Notes under the pieces: generated by a model
What the model was told of the DNA's origin: nothing
Seen by the model: only the letters and a program-made list of their open reading frames with translations
Database searches by the model: none
Shown: piece after piece, positions 1 to 5,045 of the stretch
Numbering within the stretch: the stretch's first letter is position 1
How the letters are laid out: every line of letters starts with the position of its first letter
Assembly: GCA_023253615.1 (NCBI GenBank)
Contig: JALRFZ010000375.1
Span: forward strand, 1 to 5,045
Source of the DNA: Verrucomicrobiales bacterium
Lineage (GTDB): Bacteria; Verrucomicrobiota; Verrucomicrobiia; Verrucomicrobiales; DEV007
DNA: 5,045 nucleotides
Direction: 5' to 3'
Program-made: the position numbers and the translations under genes

Positions 1-330
1 GGTAAAAGTCTGCGAGGGAATCTCGCGTCCATGAACGGGTTCATTCCACGTGCCTGTCCCGTCAGCGACGATGGCACGCTCGACACCGTGAGGGGATTTG
101 TTCGGATCCGCGAACTGCTCGCGGCCGAATGCCTCTCCGGGGTGCCCTTCGACTGGCGCGATCGGATCCTGCCCGTGCCGGTGGTGGGCGCGCGGGACTC
201 CCTGACGCACCTCCTCGCGGAGTTTCTCGAAGGCGATTCCGTCGCCGCGCTCGTCCGGGACAAGGAGGGGCGCAACGTCGGCTGGGTGACGATGGACGAC
301 GTCACGCGCATCCTGATGGGGGAGGGCTGA
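1..330 (+). CDS. CBS-domain protein, C-terminal fragment (probable CNNM/DUF21-type membrane protein)
   Basis: The reading frame is open from base 1 and stops with TGA at 328-330, leaving 109 residues visible. An ATG at 31 could start a 99-residue protein, but the fold appears to begin further upstream, so this is more likely the 3' end of a longer gene cut by the window edge. Residues about 20-40 (PVSDDGTLDTVRGFVRIREL) resemble the end of a first CBS repeat, as in CorC/HlyC proteins, where a 'LDnivGfVhvkDLL' pattern is usual. Residues about 58-106 resemble the second repeat, ending in GWVTMDDVTRIL, the counterpart of the family's 'GlVTleDvle'. CBS pairs bind adenine nucleotides and in CNNM proteins gate a DUF21 membrane domain linked to Mg2+ or other cation transport; that domain would lie outside the window. 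The protein ends right after MGEG, so it lacks the CorC_HlyC C-terminal domain. Another CBS-containing protein cannot be excluded. It is co-directional with the Rrf2 gene, 91 bp upstream of it. Confidence 0.6.
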   Translation, partial: GKSLRGNLASMNGFIPRACPVSDDGTLDTVRGFVRIRELLAAECLSGVPFDWRDRILPVPVVGARDSLTHLLAEFLEGDSVAALVRDKEGRNVGWVTMDDVTRILMGEG

Positions 331-421
331 GAGTTCCTCCTTGAAAATCGCTTCAGCCCGTTGATCCTATCGGAGTTCCCATCGACCGGACGCACCGGAG
401 TGAGGACGCTCTTTTCTATCG
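331..421 (+). promoter_or_regulatory. Intergenic leader of the Rrf2 gene, no Shine-Dalgarno, short direct repeats
   Basis: This 91-bp gap lies between the CBS gene and the Rrf2 gene. I see no terminator hairpin with a T-run after the CBS stop. Two direct repeats are visible: GAGTTCC at 331-337 and 373-379 (42 bp apart, about four helical turns) and ACCGGA at 385-390 and 394-399 (period 9). Many Rrf2 regulators control their own gene, so an operator is expected here, but no clear dyad matching a known Rrf2 operator stands out. The ATG is preceded by the C/T-rich stretch CGCTCTTTTCTATCG. The only purine-rich tract (GGAGTGAGGA, 397-406) ends 15 nt before the ATG, too far for a normal ribosome-binding site. 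Confidence 0.35.
341..370 (+). promoter_or_regulatory. Possible weak sigma-70-like promoter for the Rrf2 gene
   Basis: TTGAAA at 341-346 matches five of six bases of the -35 consensus. An 18-bp spacer separates it from TCCTAT at 365-370, which matches only three of six bases of the -10 consensus. If used, it would give a leader of roughly 45 nt before the ATG at 422. A poor -10 is common at activated or atypical promoters, but such matches also arise by chance, so this is only a candidate. Confidence 0.2.
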
Positions 422-1021
422 ATGAAACTTTCCAAACGCGGCGAATATGGCATGCGCACTCTCATCAATCTCGGGATCGCCCGCGAGGTGGGCCGTGAGG
501 TGCTGTCGGCTTCGGATCTCTCGAGCGAAGACAATCTGCCACTGAAGTTCGTCGAGCAGATCCTCGCCGATTTCCGCCACGCGGGAATCATCGCGACGAA
601 GCGGGGCAAATTCGGCGGTTATTACCTGCACAAGGATCCTGCCGAAATCAAGATGGGCGACATGGTGCGCCTCCTCGATGGCATGCTCGCACCCATTCCT
701 TGTGCCAGCGAATCCTTTTACCAGCCCTGCACCTGTGCGGATGAGGATCACTGCGGGCTCCGCATGCTGATGATCGACGTGCGCAACGCCGTCTCGAACA
801 TCCTCGATCGCTATACTCTTGCCGATGTCGTCGAGGTGACCTTGCGCAAAATGCGCCGTGACAAGACACCGATCCCGTTCGCCCCGGTGAATCCGCCCGC
901 TGGTTCGGAGAAGAAAGGGGCGGTGCGCCGACCCGTACCCGAGGACGGCTTTCTCGCGATCCTCACCGGAGCGAAGCCGCGCGGTCGTCCGCCCAAGAAG
1001 AAGACGGTCGCTGGCAAGTGA
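422..1021 (+). CDS. Rrf2-family transcriptional regulator with four-cysteine cluster and AT-hook-like tail
   Basis: This is a 199-residue protein starting at ATG 422, where the typical Rrf2 N terminus MKLSKRGEYGMRTLINLG begins. Residues 1 to about 70 form the winged helix-turn-helix, including the recognition-helix region LPLKFVEQILADFR (39-52) and the wing KRGKFGGYYL (60-69). Residues about 75-145 should be the dimerisation helix region (ILDRYTLADVVEVTLRKM). Between them lie Cys94, Cys103, Cys105 and Cys111, with His110. The Cys105-X5-Cys111 spacing recalls part of the C-X5-C-X5-C cluster ligands of IscR and NsrR, but the overall pattern differs. Family members sense Fe-S status, NO, redox state or cysteine supply. 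Residues about 150-199 are an extra basic tail containing KPRGRPPKKK (185-194), which resembles an AT-hook; most Rrf2 proteins are about 130-165 residues and lack it. The gene is convergent with a sulfate importer operon, so a role in sulfur or Fe-S control is a reasonable inference. The family call is firm; the ligand and targets are unknown. Confidence 0.92.
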   Translation: MKLSKRGEYGMRTLINLGIAREVGREVLSASDLSSEDNLPLKFVEQILADFRHAGIIATKRGKFGGYYLHKDPAEIKMGDMVRLLDGMLAPIPCASESFYQPCTCADEDHCGLRMLMIDVRNAVSNILDRYTLADVVEVTLRKMRRDKTPIPFAPVNPPAGSEKKGAVRRPVPEDGFLAILTGAKPRGRPPKKKTVAGK

Positions 1022-1027
1022 GCCCGT

Positions 1028-2119
1028 TCAGACGGACTCGACGAGTCGGCCTTCCGCGTTGACATCGCTCTCGCGGAACTGTCCGTTCGCAAAGACGCGG
1101 ATGTGACGGAAGACGACGGAGACGACCATGCCGACCTGCAAATTCAGTTCACGCAGGCGCGACCTCGAGATCTCCGCTTCGAAGGGTTCATCGTAGCCAA
1201 GACGGTCGAGAGTGATCCTCGCGTAGTTTCCCGCCGAGAAGATGTGCTGGATCTTCGAGCGGATCGCATACTCGTGCGGCTCACGTTCCCCGAGCTGGAT
1301 ATCGACGTCGTGGGGTCGGACGTAAAGAACATCCTTTCCTTCCCGGGCGCGCCCGTTCGCAGGAGGAGTGACTCCCGCGGTGAAGCGGTTCACGTTGCCG
1401 AGGAATTCAATGACGAAAGGCGACGAAGGATGATCGTAGACCGATTGCGGCTCGCCGACCTGGGCGATGCGGGCGTTGTTCATGATCACGACCTCGTCGG
1501 CAAGCTCGAGGGCCTCTTCCTGATCGTGGGTGACAAAGACCGTGGTGATTTTGATTTCCTCCTGGAAGAGGCGCAGCCAGCGGCGGAGATCCTTGCGTAC
1601 TTTCGCATCGAGCGCGCCAAAGGGTTCGTCGAGGAGGAGGACGCGGGGCTGCGAGGCGATGGCGCGGGCGAGAGCGACGCGCTGGCGTTGTCCGCCGGAG
1701 AGTTCGCTCGGATAACGTTGGCCGAGGCCGTCGAGCTGGATCAGTTCGAGAAGCTCCTTGACGCGGGCGTTGATGGCGGCCTCGTCGGGACGCTCCCGGC
1801 GCGGTTTGGCGCGGAGACCGAAGGCGATGTTCTTCGCGATCGTCATGTGTTTGAAGAGCGCGTAGTGCTGGAACACGAATCCCACCCCCCGTTTGCCCGC
1901 AGGGACGGTGGTGACGTCTTCGCCGTGGAATTCGATGACCCCGCCGCTCGCGCGATCGGGGAATTCGAGTCCCGCAAGGATGCGCAGGACCGTTGTCTTA
2001 CCGGAACCCGAAGGCCCGAGAAGGGAGACGAGGCGGCCTTGCGGCACCTCGAGCGAGACGTCGTCGAGGGCCTTGTAGTTACCGAAGGTCTTGTGGAGGT
2101 TGAGTGCGCGGATGCTCAT
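1028..2119 (-). CDS. cysA: Sulfate/thiosulfate ABC transporter, ATP-binding protein CysA
   Basis: This 363-residue ATPase drives sulfate or thiosulfate import at the inner face of the cytoplasmic membrane, acting as a dimer on CysT/CysW. The motifs appear in order: Walker A GPSGSGKT (35-42), Q-loop Gln84 in FQHYALF, signature LSGGQ (140-144), Walker B RVLLLDEP (159-166), D-loop GALD (168-171) and switch His198 in VTHDQEEA. The stretch [21 protein letters not shown] and the C-terminal part (about 240-345, with [11 protein letters not shown]) are typical of CysA rather than other importers with this fold. The length is normal. The start is the ATG at 2119, giving [13 protein letters not shown]; the frame stays open further upstream, but that part is only cysW read in another frame. 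The gene follows cysW by 29 bp and is the last of the operon. Its TGA lies 6 bp from the stop of the convergent Rrf2 gene. No Shine-Dalgarno precedes the start. Confidence 0.97.
   Translation of the reverse strand: MSIRALNLHKTFGNYKALDDVSLEVPQGRLVSLLGPSGSGKTTVLRILAGLEFPDRASGGVIEFHGEDVTTVPAGKRGVGFVFQHYALFKHMTIAKNIAFGLRAKPRRERPDEAAINARVKELLELIQLDGLGQRYPSELSGGQRQRVALARAIASQPRVLLLDEPFGALDAKVRKDLRRWLRLFQEEIKITTVFVTHDQEEALELADEVVIMNNARIAQVGEPQSVYDHPSSPFVIEFLGNVNRFTAGVTPPANGRAREGKDVLYVRPHDVDIQLGEREPHEYAIRSKIQHIFSAGNYARITLDRLGYDEPFEAEISRSRLRELNLQVGMVVSVVFRHIRVFANGQFRESDVNAEGRLVESV
1035..1047. repeat. 13-bp palindrome at the tail-to-tail junction
   Basis: GACTCG-A-CGAGTC is a perfect inverted repeat with 6-bp arms and a single central base, lying inside the last codons of cysA and just past the rrf2 stop. 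With such a short centre, the RNA hairpin on either strand would be small, and no T-run follows in either direction. It is therefore not a convincing terminator. It may simply reflect codons for RLVES. Confidence 0.35.
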
Positions 2120-2148
2120 GAAAAGGGATTGGTAAAAAGGTCCTGCGG
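2120..2148 (-). promoter_or_regulatory. cysW-cysA gap, pyrimidine-rich leader without Shine-Dalgarno
   Basis: This is the 29-bp gap between the cysW stop and the cysA ATG. Read on the minus strand, the bases next to the ATG are CCTTTTTACCAATCCCTTTTC. The only purine-rich motif (AGGA) is about 21 nt upstream of the start, too distant to act as a ribosome-binding site. Translation probably depends on coupling to cysW or on a leader mode that does not use the anti-Shine-Dalgarno. Confidence 0.4.
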
Positions 2149-3024
2149 TCACGCCTCGCGCGATTTGGAGGTGCGCCATTCGATGATGTTCTTGAGGACG
2201 AGCGTGAGGAGGGCGAGGAGGGAGAGGATCGAAGCGAGGGTGAAGGCGGCGACGCTGTTGTATTCGTTGTAGAGCGTCTCGATGTAGAGGGGCAGCGTGC
2301 TCGTCTTGCCCTTGATGTTGCCAGAGACGACCGCTACCGCCCCGAACTCGCCCATGGCGCGGGCGTTGCAGAGGACGACCCCGTAAAAGAGACCCCACTT
2401 CACGTTCGGCAGGGTCACGGTGAAGAAGGTGCGCCATCCACCCGCTCCGAGGGTGAGGGCGGCGAACTCCTCGTCGCGGCCCTGCGACTGCATCACCGGC
2501 ACCAATTCACGGGCGATGAAGGGGAGGGTAATGAAGACCGTGGCGATCGCGATGCCGGGGACCGCGAAGATGATCTTCAGGTCGAGGGCCTTCAAGGGCT
2601 CTGCGAACCAGCCGTGGGTGGTGCTGAAGATCAGCACGAAGAGCAGGCCCGCGATCACCGGCGAGACCGCGAAGGGCAGGTCGAGCACGGTGACGAGAAG
2701 GCTCTTGCCCCGGTAGCTGTATTTCGTGATGACCCAGGCGGCGGCGAGGCCGAAGATCAGATTCACCGGCACCGAGATCGCCGCAATCTTGAGTGTGAGG
2801 AAGATCGCGTCGACCGCATAACGGTCTTCAAAGGTCGCGAAGTAGAGCTTTGTGCCCTGCTTGAAGGCCTCGAAAAAGACCGCGAGCAGCGGCAAGAAGA
2901 GGAAGAGCCCGAGAAAGCCGACCGCGATGCTCGTGAGGAGCCACCGCACCCAGGCGGGCTCGGTCGTGGCGAGATCGGTCGTCGGCAGCTTGTCGTGGCG
3001 AACGCGGGAAAGGATGGCGGCCAT
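2149..3024 (-). CDS. cysW: Sulfate ABC transporter permease CysW
   Basis: This 291-residue inner-membrane protein forms the sulfate channel with CysT. About six membrane segments are visible, near residues 27-52, 72-99, 107-134, 150-170, 207-234 and 258-281. The block [12 protein letters not shown] (171-182), the cytoplasmic coupling loop around 184-206 (with [16 protein letters not shown]), [18 protein letters not shown] (220-237) and the ending [10 protein letters not shown] are characteristic of CysW and separate it from CysT. The length matches the family. The start is the ATG at 3024 ([10 protein letters not shown]). The same frame runs open far upstream, but only as a shadow of cysT. 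The gap to the cysT stop is 38 bp. One oddity is that the first position of the EAA coupling motif is Phe187 rather than the usual Glu (EEFAALTLG). The leader has no Shine-Dalgarno. Confidence 0.95.
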   Translation of the reverse strand: MAAILSRVRHDKLPTTDLATTEPAWVRWLLTSIAVGFLGLFLFLPLLAVFFEAFKQGTKLYFATFEDRYAVDAIFLTLKIAAISVPVNLIFGLAAAWVITKYSYRGKSLLVTVLDLPFAVSPVIAGLLFVLIFSTTHGWFAEPLKALDLKIIFAVPGIAIATVFITLPFIARELVPVMQSQGRDEEFAALTLGAGGWRTFFTVTLPNVKWGLFYGVVLCNARAMGEFGAVAVVSGNIKGKTSTLPLYIETLYNEYNSVAAFTLASILSLLALLTLVLKNIIEWRTSKSREA

Positions 3025-3062
3025 GGGAGAGTGGGAAGGGCTCGGTTTTCGGCATCCGCGAT
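3025..3062 (-). promoter_or_regulatory. cysT-cysW gap, C/T-rich leader with CACTCTCCC abutting the ATG
   Basis: Read on the minus strand, this 38-nt gap ends in CCCTTCCCACTCTCCC directly before the cysW ATG, with no Shine-Dalgarno. The 9-mer CACTCTCCC (3025-3033) recurs in the cysT leader at 3975-3983. An upstream ATG at 3055 is out of frame with cysW. No promoter or hairpin is evident. Confidence 0.4.
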
Positions 3063-3965
3063 TTACGACTTCGCCTGACCGATCGACTCGGACCAGCGTT
3101 GCAGCACATTCACAACGAGGAGGAGCACGAAGGACGCGACGAGCATGACGCAGGCTACGGCGGTGGCCTGGGGGTAGTTGTAATTCTCCAGCGACTTCAC
3201 GATCACGAGCGGTGTGATCTCGGTCTGGAGCGGCTTGTTGCCCGAAATGAAGATGACCGAGCCGTATTCCCCAATGGCGCGTGCAAAGGCAAGAGAGAAC
3301 CCGGTCAACATTGCCGGCACGAGTCCTGGCACGATGATCGTGAAAAAGACCCGCCATCGGCTCGCTCCTAGCGAGGCGCCGGCCTCCTCGACCTCCTTGT
3401 CGAAGTCTTCGATGACCGGCTGAAGGGTGCGGACGACGAAGGGGAGGCCGATGAAGGTCAGGGCGATGAAAATGCCGGTCCGCGAATAGGCGGTCTCGAT
3501 CCCGAGCGGGTAGAGATACTGACCGAGCCAGCCGTTGGGGGCGTAGAGCGCAGTCAGGGCAATCCCGGCGACCGCGGTGGGGAGGGCGAAGGGGAGATCG
3601 ACGAGCGCATCGACGAGCTTTCTCCCGGGGAAGCGATACCGGGTCAGGACCCAGGCGACGATGAAGCCGAAGAAGGCGTTCGTGAGTGCCGCGAGAAAGG
3701 AGATCCCGAAGGTGACCTTGTAGGAGGCGACAACCTGGCGGCCGCTGATGGCCTTCCAGAAATCCTCCCATCCCATGCCAGCAGTCCGCAGAAATACCGC
3801 CGAAAGCGGAATGAGGACGAGGAGGGTCAGATAAGTAACGGTGAACCCCATCGTGAGTCCGAAGCCGGGAATGACACGGCGATTCAGACGGCGGCGAGGG
3901 TAGGGGCGGCGTTCGGACGGAATCGGACGGTGGCCGGTATCCTCCGGGAGCGCGGAAGAGGTCAT
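3063..3965 (-). CDS. cysT: Sulfate ABC transporter permease CysT (CysU)
   Basis: This 300-residue inner-membrane partner of CysW has about six membrane segments, near residues 36-58, 84-108, 118-141, 163-182, 208-236 and 268-289. The EAA coupling loop is intact: EAGASLGASRWRVFFTIIVP (194-213), with Glu194, Gly200 and Pro213. This loop docks on CysA. RRVIPGFGLTMG (29-40) and ARAIGEYGSVIFISGN (228-243) are typical of CysT. I chose the ATG at 3965 (MTSSALPED). Relative to Escherichia coli CysT, recalled from memory, it adds about 22 residues rich in Arg and Pro before RRVIPG; no ATG, GTG or TTG sits nearer the first membrane segment except a Met within it. A TTG at 4040 would extend the protein through the hairpin downstream of sbp and is unlikely. 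It lies 116 bp after sbp and 38 bp before cysW. Translation would start without a Shine-Dalgarno. Confidence 0.95.
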   Translation of the reverse strand: MTSSALPEDTGHRPIPSERRPYPRRRLNRRVIPGFGLTMGFTVTYLTLLVLIPLSAVFLRTAGMGWEDFWKAISGRQVVASYKVTFGISFLAALTNAFFGFIVAWVLTRYRFPGRKLVDALVDLPFALPTAVAGIALTALYAPNGWLGQYLYPLGIETAYSRTGIFIALTFIGLPFVVRTLQPVIEDFDKEVEEAGASLGASRWRVFFTIIVPGLVPAMLTGFSLAFARAIGEYGSVIFISGNKPLQTEITPLVIVKSLENYNYPQATAVACVMLVASFVLLLVVNVLQRWSESIGQAKS

Positions 3966-4024
3966 GGGAAGAGAGGGAGAGTGCGGAACGGGGCGGGGAC
4001 GAAGAGGCGGGTGCGGCAGGTGAA
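3966..4024 (-). promoter_or_regulatory. cysT leader, C/T-rich, no Shine-Dalgarno
   Basis: On the minus strand the last 18 nt before the cysT ATG are CACTCTCCCTCTCTTCCC, almost purely pyrimidine, with no GGAG-like motif. The first nine bases are identical to those abutting the cysW ATG. The leader begins just after the sbp-cysT hairpin and is rich in C. Confidence 0.4.
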
Positions 4025-4055
4025 CTCCCCGCCGCCTCAAGAAGACGACGGGGAG
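4025..4055 (-). terminator. Strong stem-loop between sbp and cysT (attenuator or mRNA 3'-end stabiliser)
   Basis: On the minus strand CTCCCCGTCG (4055-4046) pairs with CGGCGGGGAG (4034-4025), a 10-bp stem around an 11-nt loop. Nine pairs are Watson-Crick and one is G-U. The plus-strand copy would have a C-A mismatch at that position, so the structure favours the direction of operon transcription. It starts 26 nt after the sbp stop. No T-run follows (the next bases are TTCACC), so it is not a standard intrinsic terminator. Binding-protein genes are often followed by such hairpins, which give more binding protein than permease by partial termination or by protecting the upstream mRNA. Confidence 0.6.
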
Positions 4056-4081
4056 CCTAACCAGTATACAGAAAGAAAGAA

Positions 4082-5045
4082 TCAGTCGTTCTTGAGGTAG
4101 ATCTGATCGAAGACACCATCGTCATCGAAGAACTTCTTCGTGGCCGGACCCCAGCCGCCGAAGACCTTATCGATCGTGAAAAGTTTCAGATTGGGATATT
4201 GCGCGGAGTATTTCGCGAGAGTCTCGGGATTGCTTGGACGGAAGAAGTGCTTTCCGGCGAGATTCTGTCCCTCGTCCGAGTAGAGGAATTTGAGATAGGC
4301 TTCGGCAACTTCACGGGTGCCCTTCTTGTCGACGTTCTTGTCGACGACGGCCACGGTGGGCTCGGCGAGGATGCTCAGCGAGGGCACGACGATCTCGAAC
4401 TTGTCGCCACCTTCCTTGGTGGCGAGGAGAAGTTCGTTTTCCCAGTTGATGAGCACATCACCGATGCCACGCTCGATAAAGGTGGTCGAGGCGCCACGGG
4501 CGCCGGAGTCGAGCACGGGCACGTTCTTGAAGAGCTTCGAGATGTATTCGGTGACTTTCGCTTCGTCACCACCGTAGGTTTCGAGCGCCCAGCCCCAGGC
4601 CGCGAGGAAGTTCCAGCGGGCCACGCCGGAAGTCTTCGGATTCGGGGTGATCACGGCGACACCTTCCTTGGCGAGGTCGTCCCAGTTCTTGATGCCCTTG
4701 GGATTGCCCTTGCGGACGAGGAAGCCGATGGTCGACTGGTAGGGGGCGCTGTTCTTCTCGAGGCGCTTTTGCCAATCCTTCGCGAGCAGACCGGATCCGG
4801 CGATCGCATCGATGTCGGCGGCGAGGGCGAGGGTGACCACATCGGCCTCGAGTCCGTCGATGACGGCGCGGGCCTGTTTGCTCGACCCGCCGTGGGAGGC
4901 GTTGATCGTAAGTTCTTTGCCGGACTTCTCTTTCCAATGTTTGGCGAAGGCGGTGTTGAACTCCGTGTAAAACTCACGGGTGGGGTCGTAGGAGACGTTG
5001 AGAAGCTCCTCTCCGCGGGAATCCGGGAAAGGGGCGAGGACGAAG
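4082..5045 (-). CDS. sbp: Periplasmic sulfate-binding protein Sbp, 5' end outside the window
   Basis: The frame is open to the right edge; 320 residues are visible and the stop is TGA at 4082-4084. This protein binds sulfate (possibly thiosulfate) in the periplasm and delivers it to CysT/CysW. Visible hallmarks, numbered from the first complete codon, are [11 protein letters not shown] (14-24), [20 protein letters not shown] (49-68), NPKTSG (135-140), [19 protein letters not shown] (178-196), INWENE (199-204), [13 protein letters not shown] (224-236) and a C-terminal [21 protein letters not shown]. Residues matching known sulfate contacts are present: Asp20, a Ser in SHGGSS, Ser139-Gly140, Ala182 and Trp201. 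The family's second Gly of TSGG is Val141 here. The first residues ([11 protein letters not shown]) look like the end of a secretion signal, so probably only about 20 codons are missing. A GTG at 4840 lies mid-domain and is not the start. It is the first visible gene of the operon. Confidence 0.96.
   Translation of the reverse strand, partial: FVLAPFPDSRGEELLNVSYDPTREFYTEFNTAFAKHWKEKSGKELTINASHGGSSKQARAVIDGLEADVVTLALAADIDAIAGSGLLAKDWQKRLEKNSAPYQSTIGFLVRKGNPKGIKNWDDLAKEGVAVITPNPKTSGVARWNFLAAWGWALETYGGDEAKVTEYISKLFKNVPVLDSGARGASTTFIERGIGDVLINWENELLLATKEGGDKFEIVVPSLSILAEPTVAVVDKNVDKKGTREVAEAYLKFLYSDEGQNLAGKHFFRPSNPETLAKYSAQYPNLKLFTIDKVFGGWGPATKKFFDDDGVFDQIYLKND

Noticed and set aside
1103..2272. 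389-codon open frame on the plus strand opposite cysA
   Set aside because: It lies antisense to cysA, whose ATPase motifs are complete. The translation has no recognisable fold and is rich in Asp, Glu and Arg, as expected from the complement of a GC-rich coding frame.
2120..2437. N-terminal extension of CysA upstream of the ATG at 2119
   Set aside because: The extra residues come from cysW coding sequence in another frame and look nothing like a CysA N terminus; [13 protein letters not shown] is the usual beginning.
2149..3771. 540-codon minus-strand frame running through cysT into cysW, suggesting a fusion
   Set aside because: Only the last 291 codons are CysW. The upstream part is cysT read out of frame, Arg/Pro/His-rich and without membrane segments, while the true cysT frame is intact.
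3966..4040. Longer CysT starting at TTG 4040
   Set aside because: The added 25 residues are Pro/Arg/His-rich and would include part of the hairpin; the ATG at 3965 is better and already gives an extended N terminus.
4063..4086. Internal promoter with TATACT as a -10 between sbp and cysT
   Set aside because: TATACT matches five of six -10 bases, but no -35-like hexamer lies 16-18 bp upstream, and the adjacent TTCTTTCTTTC tract is low complexity.
4566..4977. Small minus-strand frames of 108-123 codons overlapping sbp
   Set aside because: They are out-of-frame readings of sbp, whose correct frame carries all family motifs through to the window edge.

Overview
The window looks like a stretch of ordinary bacterial chromosome, GC-rich (roughly 60% by eye) and tightly packed with genes. 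No mobile elements, CRISPR arrays, rRNA or tRNA genes were recognised. The style of the Rrf2 regulator and the GC content suggest a member of the Verrucomicrobiota, perhaps near the Opitutales or related lineages. That is an impression from protein style, not a database result.

Left part, plus strand: the window opens inside the 3' end of a CBS-domain gene (1-330), probably a CNNM/DUF21-type membrane protein. A 91-bp gap follows, then a complete Rrf2-family regulator (422-1021). This regulator carries four clustered cysteines and an unusual basic C-terminal tail with an AT-hook-like core.

Right part, minus strand: a sulfate/thiosulfate ABC importer operon reads leftward from the right edge. 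In transcription order it is sbp (periplasmic sulfate-binding protein, 5' end outside the window, 4082-5045), cysT (permease, 3063-3965), cysW (permease, 2149-3024) and cysA (ATPase, 1028-2119). Together these make a complete sulfate importer: Sbp captures the anion in the periplasm, CysT and CysW form the channel, and a CysA dimer powers it. The operon promoter should lie beyond the right edge.

The regulator and the operon are tail to tail, with only 6 bp between the rrf2 and cysA stop codons. Rrf2 proteins include sulfur and cysteine regulators (CymR) and Fe-S or NO sensors (IscR, NsrR), so local control of sulfate uptake is plausible but unproven. Other points of interest are a strong hairpin between sbp and cysT, likely to set the ratio of binding protein to permease; the absence of Shine-Dalgarno sequences before all four visible start codons, which instead have C/T-rich leaders; and a Gly-to-Val change in the presumed sulfate-binding loop of Sbp. 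I found no wholly new system. The most distinctive element is the regulator.
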